Notes: generated by a model not told the origin, from the sequence alone. 32,054 nt of DNA from Purshia tridentata (GCA_003254885.1 QANT01008074.1:1-32054); one strand, 5' to 3'; shown: positions 11,208-22,827, numbered from the stretch's first letter. Made by a program: numbers and translations.

Positions 11208-13494
11208 GGCTAGACAGTGGAGGGTTTACTAAAGTTTTCTTGATAGAATTAAGAAGCAATAGTGAAGCAAATTGAACCAGAGCTTGTTTTGCACCAAGTT
11301 GTGGATAAAGAGGTGCTAGTAGCTAGTGGAGCTTATAATGAGAGCTTGTAGCAAAAGGGCTATGCTAGTGGGTCTGCTACATGTGTATAAATATTATTTC
11401 TTTGTGGCCACCAACTTATGCTGTGGAGTCATTCCAAATTTTGTAATTACCGTTTGATATATACTGAGTGGGACAACGGGTGAAGTTTTGAACACAAAAC
11501 CTCCTAAAATTAAAATTTGATACTTAAGTTAAACAAATATTAAACTATTAGAAAATGAGTGAACAATGCATATCAAACTAACGTAATGAAAATTTTTGGT
11601 AACTGATGCTCAAAGGCTCACCACTAGTATAGTGCGCAGCAAATGCATGCACCGAAGGTGCAGGGAGGCATGGAAAATAAAAGTGAATTTTTTTCTGGTC
11701 CTTTGTCCTCTGTGGCTCTATAATTGGGTTTTTGACATGCGTGCATGCTGCACAAGATGTGATTGCGTGGTCATATTTTGTCAATTTCTGGTATATATAT
11801 ATGGTCCATTTTTTATTGGAACAATGTGAAACAGATGAGGGGCTAAATAAGCATATTCCAGAGATTTCCAAAGAAACTGGCAGAATGATGTGGTTGTCGT
11901 TTGATGGTGCATCGCTATGTCGTGGAAGCCAATATTTTAAGAATTCGAATTTAAAGGTTGTGAATGAATACATGAATGTATTTTACTATTCAGCTATTTT
12001 CTCAATTCTTTTTCTAATTCGCTCTTACAAGGTGAGCCTCATACATTCCATATGAAAGAGAGTTCAATTCTTTGGCATTTTCAGACTCCAAGGTTTGCCA
12101 CCCAGCTAGCAATTATTCGTGTCAACGATTGAGATCGTTATCTTTTTAAGAGTGAAAATGATGAACATTTAAGTTTCAGGATTTTGTTAAGAGATATAAA
12201 ACTCTGGTGCAGTTATGTCTTGTCACCACAGTAAACCACTTTGCACAAGGAATGCACAGTTTGGTTGATTTCTTAGATTGAGTTGAGTTTGAGAGTGCCT
12301 AAATAGACAGATCGAGCTTCCCCTATTGTGTTTTTTGCACTTTCTTTTAGCTGGGGAAAGCCCAATTGTCTTTAATATCAAGTAACTAATACTAGGGCTG
12401 AAAAATGGCTAAATGAGTTGCCTTGGGAGAGCTAGCTGGACCTTAATATACTTGGCCAAGGCCCTGATTGATCTTGGACCATTTTGGCTCACAAAAGTGA
12501 TTGGGTCGAACCTTATTCAATTTTGTTGGTCCGCATTCTGTCTATGAGTCTTACAAAATTGGGTGGAAAGTGGCAACAATATATACCAACACGACACCAC
12601 ATGCAGCATTTTCTTGATGCTTAGAAAACAACAACATATAATGTCGGATTCTGCCGTCCAGGCCTGTGTGATCTAGATCTACTTCAAAATTGGTTGTTTT
12701 TTCAACATCAGCTAGATGGCCTTCCCATGAAATTTCGCTCACCGACCACTTATTACATGGATCTTACTATTGGCTATATAACTAAAGAAAAAACGAATTG
12801 CTAGGCCATAGAAATTTTAATTTGTTCACTGTGTATTATGTACTCAAATTTGGATCTGAATTCTCTAGCCACTGATCTTTTTAGTGTTAATTTTGTATTT
12901 ATGTCTACAGAGATATCATTAATAAACAAACCTACGTAGCGGAAAGGTTATGTAGCCAGCTAGCATATTATGCAATGCTTGCCAACCTTACGCTAAAAAG
13001 ACAGTTTTCCCAAATTTAGTTTCCTTGTCAAACCCTGCTTCTCCTTCCTCTCCAACTCAAATGTGAAGGTGGACTGGTATGGTACTAGTAACAGGGAAGG
13101 TGAAACTGCATGTCGTTTTTTCTCAGTGACATTCAACCCAACCATGACAATCAACGTGTTACCCACATACCCTTGTCGGCAACGCAACGTTCCAACCATT
13201 CGCCCCAATATTCAATGACTCATAACAATATTCTTCGCCACCTTTCCCTCTCAACCATCCAACCCCTCTCCTCCTTCTCATTCCCACATTACACATTCCT
13301 GTCCGGCTGTCCCTCTCCCTCATATAACCAAAATATAACGTTTTTTACGTCTCTTTATATTCCCACATCAAAAGGTACACCTACATACATTATTCACTCA
13401 TTTTTTCTATTTTTGTTGTGATCTCGATCTCCCTAAAAGAGCTCAATTATCATTAGCACCACCGCCACCAATTAGGCGACGAGACGACGACATA
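11208..13494. other. Intergenic region between divergent genes
   Basis: This contains the 5' flanks of the dynein light chain gene (left) and the DUF1223 gene (right). Open frames at 11578-11973, 11732-12055 and 12551-12742 have no recognisable domain, lack family resemblance and are probably chance. The last 300 bases before the DUF1223 gene are rich in C and T, resembling a plant leader. Confidence 0.55.
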
Positions 13495-14403
13495 ATGGCA
13501 CGCGGTCATCGTCTCCTCGCCTGCTTTGGAAAAAAAGGCACCTCGCTCAACGATAACGCTGGGGCCACGGCTGCCACGGCGGACTTGTCGATGGAGGAGC
13601 AGCGGCGCAGCGGGCCAGTGCTGGTGGAGCTGTTCTCGTCGCAGGGCTGCGCCACCTCCCCAGTGGCGGAGCTACTGGTGTCGAGGCTTGGGAGGGGGGA
13701 TTTTAACGAGATGGACCTGCCTCCTGTGGTGGTGCTGGCCTACCACGTGGACTACTGGGACTACATGGGCTGGAAGGACCCTTATGGGTCGAGCCAGTGG
13801 ACCGTTCGACAAAAGGCCTACATTGAGTCCTTGAAATCAGACACCATGTTCACCCCTCAGATTGTGGTTCAAGGTCAGGCCCAATGTGTTGGCAATGATG
13901 AGAATGCCTTGCTGGCGTCTATCAGGGAGGCACCAAGATACGCTGCACCCACGTTCCAGGTTACAATTTCTCTGTTACTTTGTAATTTTTTTTGAAACTT
14001 GAAGATTTGCAATATTCAGTTGGTTGTTGTTTTTGGGGATGAGCAGGCAAGTTTCGAAAGAGCTTCAGCAGAGTCCTTGCAAGTGTCTCTATCAGGAGCT
14101 TTGAGAACAAAGGTGGATAGCAATGGTGCAAATGTGATGGTAGCGCTCTATGAGAGTGGGTTGGTCAATGACTGCCCCGAGGGAGAGAACAAAGGGCGGG
14201 TTCTGTCCAATGACTATGTTGTTCGAAGACTCCAGAAGCTCTGCACTGTGAAAGACATAGCTCCCAAGAAGACCATTTCAGGAACTCTCACCTTCCCGCT
14301 CTGGGAAGGCTTCAATGCCACCAAGTGTGGGTTAGTCCTCTTTTGTCAAAACAACTCGCACCACATTTTTGGCGCGCAGAACTTTCAGGTTCCAAACAAT
14401 TGA
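13495..14403 (+). CDS. DUF1223 thioredoxin-fold protein, 2 exons
   Basis: Exon 1 is 13495-13959 (155 codons) and exon 2 is 14047-14403 (118 codons plus stop), joined in phase 0 across an 87-bp GT-AG intron to give 273 residues. The DUF1223 core starts with GPVLVELFSSQGCATSP (residues 40-56), whose C52-A-T-S55 lies where thioredoxins have CxxC, followed by the family signature AYHVDYWDYMGW (82-93). The family occurs in bacteria and plants and has a thioredoxin-like fold; its reaction in plants is not established. No strong signal peptide is evident. The first exon is GC-rich. The family is confident, the function unknown. Confidence 0.9.
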
Positions 14404-15495
14404 ATTCATAGCCCATCTCTTCTTCGCTGCCGACTCAGATGGCAGGCCATTACATTACGTACAGGATACATGTGTTCATAGTAGCTAGGGTACTGATCAC
14501 TTCTTTTTTCTTTTTCCCTCAACTTTCTTATAATTAACCGTTTGTGCTTCTCTTTATTTTATTTTTTTATTTCTGGAATTTGATGTTTATGAGTCTTTGA
14601 ATGAATCACTATTTTCCTGTTTGACAGATGAGGACGTAAAACTTGAATTCTATTTCCCTTCGTTTTTCTTGATTGTAGAATATATATATGACCAAGTAGA
14701 GTACTATTATATGTTATCAATGCCTTCTACTTGCTTTGTTTTACCAGCAGGCTGATTGATACGCATTATGCCTTAATAAGAAGTAGGGTATAGTTGAGAC
14801 TTGAGACCAGTCTTTGCCTGCATTTTCATGCTGTTGTGTTTAAAGTCAGGGCCAGTCAATCAAATAGTTTAATAGTTGGAGAACTAGGAGGTGTTCAAGC
14901 AGATATGCAAGGTTCTTGACATATCCAATCATACAAATGGACACAAAGGAACTGAAATTCAATGAAAAGCTCAAACTGGAGATCATAGATTCATAGGGCA
15001 GCTGCACGAAGCATTCTGAAATTGTAGTAAAGGCCAATACCGCAAATCCAGCCGTTAATATAAAGCAAAAAGTTGTTGCATCAAAATGTCAAATATGACA
15101 CAAAATCTGGTACTTACAAGAAAACCATGAAAGTTATTATTTTAAATGATCATTCCAAGAAAGAAAACATAGGGCAACTCAACCTTGAGAATATACATAT
15201 ACCTGATACCTATAGAGTCGTTCACTTAATTTCATCCTAAAAAAACTCATTATCTACAAGAGGGCAGCTCAGCCTGGAGCCAGGTACCACCATGACCACA
15301 ATTCCATTCTTCACACACATAATGGCATAATAACATGTTACTTTTCTCTACTACCATAATTGATCTAAATGCTAACTACTTCTCCACCTTCCCCTACCAC
15401 TTATCCAAAGATTGATAAGCTGAAAGAGTACATTGTTACAACAAAAGAAATTTCCACCAAGGCCATAACCACTTACAGCAAAAACTAATCACAAT
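14404..15495. other. Convergent 3' UTR spacer
   Basis: About 1.1 kb shared by the 3' ends of the DUF1223 gene and the VAP4-type gene. It is AT-rich. The minus-strand open frame at 14846-15037 has no family resemblance. No repeat or RNA gene was recognised. Confidence 0.55.
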
Positions 15496-17361
15496 TTATA
15501 CAGAATCCACTGCTCCAACCTGTTGTCGAGCCAAGTATTTCTCCCTCCGTTCCTTCTGGAAAACAGAACAAAACAAAAGACTATTAGAGAAACATAAGTT
15601 AAAAGATTTAGCCCATTGTACACGCATGTAAAGATAAGATGTAATATTGATACCCATTCATCGATTACAAGGCCTTCCCCAACATCCCGAGGGCCTGAGT
15701 CCAGGGGAGGCTTCTTACGCGCTTCAACTGCAGCCTCAGCTTCAGCCAACTGCCGCTTCAGTTTTTCCAGAGCCTGTAAAGTATAAACAAACCACAATGT
15801 CATCATTGGAAAAGCATTTTGTAGTAGATGCAAACATAAATACCATTAAACAAGTCAAATTCAACTTACAGAACTAGGGTGCTCTACATCTATAAATACA
15901 ACCCGTAAAATTCGCTCAACTGTTACTTGATCCTTTTGTTCATCAAACTGCAAGAAAAAGAAAAGACAAAATTAAGGTCATCACTAGTATTATCCTAAAA
16001 GCAATAAACAAAACCAAGTATGGCTGCAATCTTACTGTTCCCCTAAAGGGGATTTTATTATTCATGTAGGTACTCCACTCTGTATTCCAATTTGCAAGAA
16101 ACCATACCAATGGATAGATATAAACTAACACAGATGATAGAACCAATTAGGAAACTAGCACTAAAACACTACTGTAAAATGTATGCATCAAATGCTCAAC
16201 ATGCCATGGCCGTGAGCTAATACTGTAGGGGAAGATCAGTATGTTACCAGCTCAGGCACATAGTCCGTTCCTGCTTTCACCTTGAGACTCATAATCTTAA
16301 ACTTAACCTTGCTCCTCTGATCCATATGTTTCTCATTGTTCTCAGGTTGTTCCACAAACCTGAACACTGTCCATAATATAGTCAAAACAATAAAGTGGAA
16401 GTCAGACAATTGAATATTAACCACCACTTTGAACATCCAGAAGAAAAACAACATTTGGAATACGGGAGCAAATGCAGGGGCATTACCAGTCGCAATTAGG
16501 TTTTCTCCAGGAGCAAGGATACCCCCCGGAGGCCGCATATAACAGCTTTTCGGTGCAGTAGTTTGAAACTAGAAGCCCACAAACACAAACCAATAAATGG
16601 GTCAATGCAGTTTGACACAAAAATAACAAAAATAAAAAATGTAAGACAGACATATTTCAAAATTCATAGATATTTCTTAAAATACAAGTAGTCAACATTA
16701 TTAAATTCTCCATTATTATATTCGAAAAAAAAATTAAAGGGCTGTACTCTAAGATTTAGCTGAATAGAAATTAGGAAATACCTTGAATGCTACATGAGAC
16801 CTGCTAGTGTTCTTTAACCGGATTGCGCTCTTCACCTGTTTCCCAGGTTCATCTTCAAAATTCAACACATAAACAGAAATGGTGAGTGAGTTGAGACTTG
16901 AGAGCCAGTCCAATTTAATTTACAGAGTGATAAAATAAAAAACTCGCTTTTTCTCAGCAAAATGTGAAGCGAAAAAATAAGTACTTTTTTTAAAGCGCTT
17001 TATAAAAATAATGCTGATAGAATGTTAACGATACGTCATTCCAAAATCTCATCAAAGTCAACGACGGCGTTTACTTGAATTGAATTGACAAAAACGACGA
17101 CGTACAAGGAAAGTAGAGTTTGTTGGCAGGGTCGAGCCGGAGCCTACGCCGAGGAGGCAGGAGCGATCTCGCGACGGACGACACCGTTTTGGGCCTCGAT
17201 TTGGATCCGTCCACGTGGCCACGGAGGTTCTGCGTGGAAGAGGAGGACGACGACGTGTGACCCCCGGACTGCCAGAACGGGCAGAGCGTGAAGAGCTTCG
17301 CGTCTGAGTGCGACTTCTGCCGGTGGTGTTGGTGGTGGTTATTGCTGTCAGCGATGGCCAT
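15496..17361 (-). CDS. VAP4-type vesicle-associated protein, 7 exons
   Basis: Plant VAP/PVA family protein, similar in order and wording to Arabidopsis VAP4-1/4-2. Exons (5' to 3'): 17361-17106, 16852-16782, 16568-16487, 16366-16248, 15947-15870, 15773-15654, 15555-15496; joined, 261 residues. The N-terminus has a His-rich stretch (8-13) and a serine run (37-42). The MSP domain covers about 72-200, beginning RLRLDPANKLYFPYEPGKQV and including APKSCYMRPPGG and KVKFKIMSLKV. A short coiled coil (203-223, ALEKLKRQLAEAEAAVEARK) and a basic tail follow. No C-terminal membrane anchor is visible, as in the VAP4 group. MSP domains bind FFAT-type peptides at ER contact sites. All introns are GT-AG. Translation begins at the ATG with an AAACCATGG context. 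Confidence 0.94.
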
Positions 17362-18171
17362 GGTTTCTTCACCGGAAACTGACACGTGGCAGTTTCAGTC
17401 TAAAGCCATCCGATTAAGAAACTCGCTGATTGAATTCGCGTTTTATAGGTCTTTAGAAGCGTCGGAACTCGGAAGCTCTTCTTCTCTCTCTTTGTCTCTG
17501 TTTTGAAGGTGGAGGTTGGGAAATGGTGCGAGACATAAATCGGATCAGAGAGGGCGGGTTCAGCTACCCTCACTTGCATGCAACGCGTGTAATTTTTCTA
17601 TTGGTGGGCTTGAGTGTCCTTTTCCCGCCGGTAGCTACGTGTCAGGTTGCTGTTGGAGTTCACCACGTGGCTCTCTAGCTGTCCGTGGAGATTATCTTGG
17701 GCTCTGAAACTGCCGTGCGAAATCGAATCTCAGTGAATGAGAGAGTTCAGTTGTTGTGAGTAGTTTTTCTTTAATGGCATACTACGTGTCGTTTTCGTGC
17801 ATTTCGGTCGCTGGAAGAGACGTGTCGTTGGGATCAATTTATAATTTTTTGTAGTGTGGTGTAGTGTGTGGGCAAATATTCCCGTCCCTAATTAATTTGT
17901 ACCTTCGAATTAGCTTCTTTTAAAAGTAGTGTGCTAGAGTTACATCATACAATGCAACTTCCACAAATTGCCTTCTAAATTGCTTTACTATTTTTGTTCC
18001 AAAAACAAATTTCTTTAGAACATGCCCAATGCAATCATGCAATGCAAAAAAAAGAAATATAATAGTTTTTAGACACCCACGTATAATGCAATTATTGCAT
18101 GAGTACGCAAAGTTACAATATTGCAATGCAATACTTTATTAAATTATGTATATTGATAACTTCTAGAAAAA
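17362..18171 (-). promoter_or_regulatory. VAP4-type gene upstream region with G-boxes
   Basis: CACGTG G-box cores lie at 17383-17388 (in ACACGTGGC, an ABRE-like context) and 17664-17669 (CCACGTGG); another lies in exon 1 at 17212-17217. ACGTGTC motifs recur near 17637, 17785 and 17820. This is a dense group of ACGT elements, which suggests bZIP or bHLH control. From 17880 the region is AT-rich with repeated TGCAAT words. Confidence 0.5.
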
Positions 18172-18205
18172 CTTTTTCAATGACATTGCAATGTCATAGA
18201 AAAAG
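18172..18205. repeat. 34-nt near-perfect hairpin
   Basis: A perfect 18-bp palindrome (18180-18197, centred on TTGCAA) is extended by an A-A mismatch and then CTTTTTC pairing with GAAAAAG. It ends a 250-bp stretch in which TGCAAT or ATTGCA recurs many times (near 17951, 18028, 18036, 18088, 18122 and 18187). Confidence 0.65.
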
Positions 18206-19673
18206 CTTTTGACTTTATAGCCAAAATTTGTTTTTAAGCATTAGGCAGGAGAGATTGTGACAAATATTAGTAGTTCGAGTCTATTTATCTCTAATTTGTG
18301 AATTGAATCGATGCAAACTATGTACATGTTGATCGGTAAAGAAAAATCAATGATAAGTTGGGTCTTTAGTACTATTGAAATGGTAAAATCCATGAGCAAG
18401 TCAAAATAAGATTTCCTATTGAAAATGCTAATACAAGTTCCAATGATTATAGGCAACTAGTTGGAGCCAATCAACTAGTAGTAGTTGGTGAGAAACTTTT
18501 CTCCTGCCGAAAATAAAAAAGGGAACAAATGCGGAAATAAAAATAAATGAAATATAGCATTACGTTTCAATACAAGTATAATATTTCCTTTAACATCCAT
18601 TCCGCATCTTCTCTTCGTAGGAAAAAAGGATCTTTGTAGGTGACTAGGTGCCGCATGCTGCTTACTAAAGTGTGTAACCTTAGCTAGGCATTATTTCTAT
18701 TTTCTAATGGAATGAAAATTATTATTTTTCTAAAAAGCAAATAATGAAAATTATTTATTGGGTTGAGCCGTTGAGGTGGGTATGGTTCTTAATGATGGTT
18801 TGGAAATTAGGTGAGATCGTTTGTAGGGCATTAATTATGAGAATAGAGAAAATTAATTAGGTGTGGTTTTGTGTAGTGCATTAACAGTGGTTGGCTAAGG
18901 TTGTCGGTGAGTATTAATAGTGTGGAAGTTAGGAATTGATTAGGTGAGTAATGACCTTGTGTTTTTAATGTAAGTAGTTGTGTAATGAATTTTGGCTGAC
19001 TGGGGATTAAAAGAAACCAAAGAAGGAACCAACAAAATAAACTTTTTTTGGTCTGAGAAAAATTAAGTTTTGATAGATTATGCGTTATTTAAGTCAATAA
19101 ATAAAAATACGCTATATATTGTTTCATCAAAGACGAGAAATTTCATTATTAAAAAAAAAAAAAACTAAAAGAGTATGGCGTTTTTGAATTTTGGACCTTG
19201 TGGTTTATTGCTTTTGTGTTCTGTAACTTCTGTTCCATTAGAATTAGTTACTAGTTAGCTTAGGACCTAATTGCTAATTGTGATTTGGTTTTGTCCAAAA
19301 ACAAAAACAAAAATTGTAATTTGGTTATATTGGGTTTCCTTTGCTGGTTCGGAGTCGAGCCATATTGGGCTTCTGTTGTGTATGAGTTTAAGCCCAGTAA
19401 TGGTTGTTGAATTTTGCACATATTTGCACTCGCTTTGGGCTCTGCTTGAAAATGATACTCTCTTTTAGTAAGTGGTGCAAGAAGACAAAAAAATATTATG
19501 ATTAACATTAAACCACAAATATATTTCTAATTAAACTTCTTTTTTTCCTATACAACTAATTCAAATATCACAGGCCTAGAATTTCTAATTTCTAACCCCA
19601 GAAAAATAAAAAAGGAAAATAAAATTAATTTCTTTGTAACAAATAGATATCCGCTCGCAAAAACAGAATGTAT
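18206..19673. other. AT-rich intergenic DNA, no gene seen
   Basis: No exon or family match was recognised. GGCAGGAGA at 18244 and TCTCCTGCC at 18500 form a 9-bp inverted pair 265 bp apart, too short to call an element. The right end is the 3' flank of the short wound-peptide gene. Confidence 0.5.
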
Positions 19674-19889
19674 TTAATTGGGTCCCCAGCAGATTAAGTG
19701 CATCAGATTTTCAGCCTTCTCTTTTTTTCTGTTGTTATGATCATCAAGGGTCATCCTCTTTGGCTGAGACGCACCCCCAGCAATACGACACGTCGTTTGT
19801 CCCTCATTGCCAATAAAGCCAGCAGCTGATGATGAGTCCTCTGCTGCCAAAGCATTATTTATGTTGTGCTGCATGGACTTGAATTTCAT
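19674..19889 (-). CDS. Short wound-induced peptide (DUF3774-like)
   Basis: Single-exon frame of 71 residues. Only the C-terminus is diagnostic: RKKEKAENLMHLICWGPN (54-71) matches the terminal block of the plant wound-induced family (usual form KAEESLRTVMYLSCWGPN). The conserved N-terminal block of family members (AASIGAVEALKDQGVCRWN type) is missing and replaced by unrelated sequence. A TATA box lies at 20003-20011 on this strand, about 115 bp upstream of the ATG, and a G-box lies at 20125-20130. Members are small, wound- and stress-responsive proteins of unclear biochemical role. The gene is plausible because a promoter is present, but it may be a diverged or N-terminally rearranged copy. 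Confidence 0.7.
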   Translation of the reverse strand: MKFKSMQHNINNALAAEDSSSAAGFIGNEGQTTCRIAGGASQPKRMTLDDHNNRKKEKAENLMHLICWGPN

Positions 19890-20002
19890 CTCAAACTAAG
19901 CTTGCACACTTAATTAATTCCTCTCTATACCTCTTTATTTGATCAAACTGAGCAAAGGTGGTGGTGGTGTTGCTGAGTAAAGCATGTTAGCATGGTTGGA
20001 AC

Positions 20003-20011
20003 ATATATATA
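20003..20011 (-). promoter_or_regulatory. TATA box of the short wound peptide gene
   Basis: Read on the minus strand this is TATATATGT preceded by CTC, about 115 bp upstream of the ATG at 19889, a normal spacing for a plant TATA box with a leader of about 80 bases. Confidence 0.5.
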
Positions 20012-20124
20012 GAGTGGGCTGAAATTTTTTTTGAGGGGTTGTAACTTGTAACTTGTGGGCCGGATTTGTGGCACTGGTTTTGTGAATCCGCTGCTTAATT
20101 TCTCTGGTATCTTCTAATGCTTGC

Positions 20125-20130
20125 CACGTG
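20125..20130. promoter_or_regulatory. G-box upstream of short wound peptide gene
   Basis: CACGTG within TTGCCACGTGATT, 236 bp upstream of the ATG. The same GCCACGTGNTT context recurs upstream of the full-length copy at 23116, consistent with MYC2-type or bZIP wound/jasmonate control. Confidence 0.45.
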
Positions 20131-20645
20131 ATTTAGAGTGCCTTAGTAAATAAGCACACTGCAGGCACGTCAATTGTCAAAAGTAAATCATTGAGTTGAT
20201 ATGGTATAGAATGCCTTGTAAAGACTGTACCGTGTACGTTAAATTTTAACTTTGTGACTCACTTTGATCAATAAAATTGATGATAACAACAAATTTGTTG
20301 AGTATAAAATTTGAGAACAATTAAGCTCTTAATGGATTTAAAAATTGCCTAAGATAATTTTCATATTTGGAAAAAACAAATATGAATTTCTATTTAATTA
20401 GAATTGTTTGTAAAAGATTTTTAAAGAGTGACTGCAATCAAATGCTTAGTTTAGAATTGAAGGTGATGAGGTATGGTCCGTATGGAAATAATCAGAGATG
20501 AATAATCAAAGTGGCATTTGAATTGCAAAGACAACCCACTCATCCTCATCAATTAAAGTTTTAGTTGACCCTTCATTCATTTAAGTTGGATTTAAACCAA
20601 TACAAATTGATCCAAAAAAAAAAAAAAACAAAATATAATATGAAT

Positions 20646-20866
20646 CTATGAAGGTCCATTTAAATTAGGACCCCAACAACTCAAATACATAACTGTTCTC
20701 AAGACTTGTCAGACTGTTTTTCATTTGTCATCCTCATAGATATAGCTGAGGCAGACTGGGCTATAAGGACAGATGGTGACTTATAGTTTGTGAGGAACTC
20801 AGATTGAAAACCAGAGGGCAGCTTTGGTTTTAGTGATTTACCAGTTGTTTGGGAGACCTGAAAAGG
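20646..20866 (-). pseudogene. Frameshifted wound-induced peptide relic
   Basis: Read on the minus strand, 20692-20664 encodes VMYLSCWGPN, the signature C-terminus of the DUF3774 family, followed by LNGPS and a TAG stop at 20648-20646. Just upstream, the frame encoding ISMRMTNEKQSDKS is open from 20866 but meets TGA at 20701-20699. A single missing T in TCTTGAGA (about 20702-20699) would account for the shift, as family members read S-L-R-T-V across this point. No ATG opens the upstream part and an in-frame TAG sits at 20869-20867. It lies between two intact paralogues on the same strand. A sequencing error could explain the frameshift but not the missing start. Confidence 0.75.
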
Positions 20867-22560
20867 CTAGCCCCCAGGTTTGGAATGTAACCATGGACGG
20901 GTTTGGGTACTGACCGGCCCAAGTAACTATAATTATGATCATGATTAGCCCGCAATTTAGGTTAACAGGTCCCCCGAAGGGCCCACTCACCAAGTGGCAT
21001 TAGGCTACTTGCATTGCACCTGTACATTTTGCGTAAAAAAAAAAAAAAAAACAAATTGAGTGCGTGTTTGGGTGCCAAAACCATTGGCAATTTGGCACAT
21101 CTGGCAGTGTGTGTTTGCGTGTTTGTCTGCAAATGCCGCACAAACACAAAGCAACCAAGAGACAAATGCGTGTGGGTCGGTTGCTGCTGCTTCATGGAGG
21201 ACTGGTTTAGATTTACAATTTACAAGTAGAATTGTAGAATTGAAGGGCGATGAAATTGAAAATATAAAGGAAAATTTGCATTTGAGTTTTTGTATATGTT
21301 GTTTAATTAGACTAAAATATAAATTTTTCTCTTAGACGGATGTGTTTGTACTTTTTATATGGATTGTCATCAATAAGTGGTCGGCAATTTTTTTTGCTTT
21401 CACCCCTCTCTATTATAATATAGGGTGTAGAATGAAATTTTTAGAATATCATAATTAAAACCTAATATAAAGCTGAAAAATTAATACCGAACACTCAAAG
21501 AAGAAGCAAAAATATTTAACCGAACACTCAACTTCTAACATTCGTAAAAAACAAATTGCGCACGTTCAGCAAAGAGCATTTTTTATGAAAGACTTCTAGG
21601 TAGATATTATCCCCATAAGATGAAGGTGTTTCAAAGTATCAGTCCAAAATTATAGCATGGAAATCAAAATTTTAGAATTTACAAAATTTCTTGTTTTTAT
21701 AACTTAAGTATGTTGGACCCAAAAATCTTTGAAGAAGTATTATTTGAACAAGAGGTAATGTTGATTTGGGAATTGAATTTTGGAACTTAGGATTTCTCAT
21801 TAATTGGATCTCCAAACGTTACGAGCAAGAGGTGGGGTACCTGCAAAAGATACTCCAACACTCAAGTTTGTAGTGTTTGCTTTCTTATTAGTAAATTCAA
21901 ATTGAATTTGATTCGATTACTTGAGCTTTAAATGAAACATGCTTTATCACAAGTCGAAATTAGATCTATTTAATGAGTTCAGCCTACATGAGTTTGTTTA
22001 ACTAATTGAGCTTTAGATTCAAATTCAAATTTGGGCTGTGAGATATTTTCCCCCACATTATGAGATTTAAATATGTACTTTATAATATCTCTTTTTAGAT
22101 GCATCTATCTATAGATTAGTGGTAGTGGTGGTGGAATTGAACATCAAGATCTTTTTTGTTTTACAAGATAACCCCAAAAAGCATCCATATTCGACCCCAT
22201 TATTGTATAATTTTTTTTTTTTATTTGTCATTGATGGCATATTAATTAAACAAATAAATAACCGAAATATCAGCACCAATATGGAAATATGCGTTCAATT
22301 CAATTGTGGCAGGCAGCATTTAGTCTATTCACAAATCGCAAACCATATTCTTTATGAGAATCTGGATTTCTTTAGCCTCGAGATAATTTTCAAGTGAGCA
22401 AAATTTTTGCATTAAAAACAGGGGAGAGAAAAGAGAAAGAAAGTGAACAAAAAATTAAAATTAACGAGTAACGAAATAATATACGTAATTCATGGAAAAA
22501 TGGATAACATCCATATACTCACAGTCATAATTAATCTCAAAAATCTAATACTCAAAATCT
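20867..22560. other. AT-rich intergenic DNA, no gene seen
   Basis: No exon was recognised. There are short GT/CA-rich words near 21100-21150 and a repeated CCGAACACTCAA at about 21487 and 21523. The open frames at 20962-21335 and 22119-22397 look like chance. Confidence 0.5.
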
Positions 22561-22827
22561 CTAAAACCTAATAGTATTGGGACCCCAACAGTTTAATTCC
22601 ATGACTTTTCTCAGTTTCTCCTCCTTTGACTGCTTCATATTATGAGAAATTGCAGAGGAAGAGGTGGCAGAGAGCTTCTTGGCTTGAGAATATGATCTGA
22701 TGTTGTTCTTGGCATGTTGTTGCAGTGACCTCAAGACACCATTCCACCTGCAAACTCCTTGGTCTTTCAGAGCCTCAACAGCTCCAATACTTGCTGCCAC
22801 AATCCAAGACCTGCAAGCTGCACTCAT
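22561..22827 (-). CDS. Wound-induced peptide, DUF3774 family
   Basis: Single-exon gene of 88 residues, complete for the family. The N-terminal block CRSWIVAASIGAVEALKDQG (5-24), then VCRWN and VLRSLQQHAKNNIRS, is typical, followed by a serine-rich linker (about 46-62) and the C-terminal KLRKVMELNCWGPN. Four extra residues (TIRF) follow the usual CWGPN end. Arabidopsis members are wound-responsive small proteins (WIPs), some linked to pattern-triggered immunity; no enzymatic activity is known. A TATA box (22977-22984) lies about 150 bp upstream and a G-box lies at 23116-23121. It is part of a tandem group with the copies at 19.7 and 20.7 kb. Confidence 0.93.
   Translation of the reverse strand: MSAACRSWIVAASIGAVEALKDQGVCRWNGVLRSLQQHAKNNIRSYSQAKKLSATSSSAISHNMKQSKEEKLRKVMELNCWGPNTIRF

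Noticed and set aside
11578..12055. Overlapping frames on both strands between the LC8 and DUF1223 genes
   Set aside because: No family resemblance, no splice structure, and overlapping frames on opposite strands suggest chance.
18244..18508. Possible 265-bp element bounded by GGCAGGAGA and TCTCCTGCC
   Set aside because: The inverted match is only 9 bp and no target duplication or further arm similarity was found.
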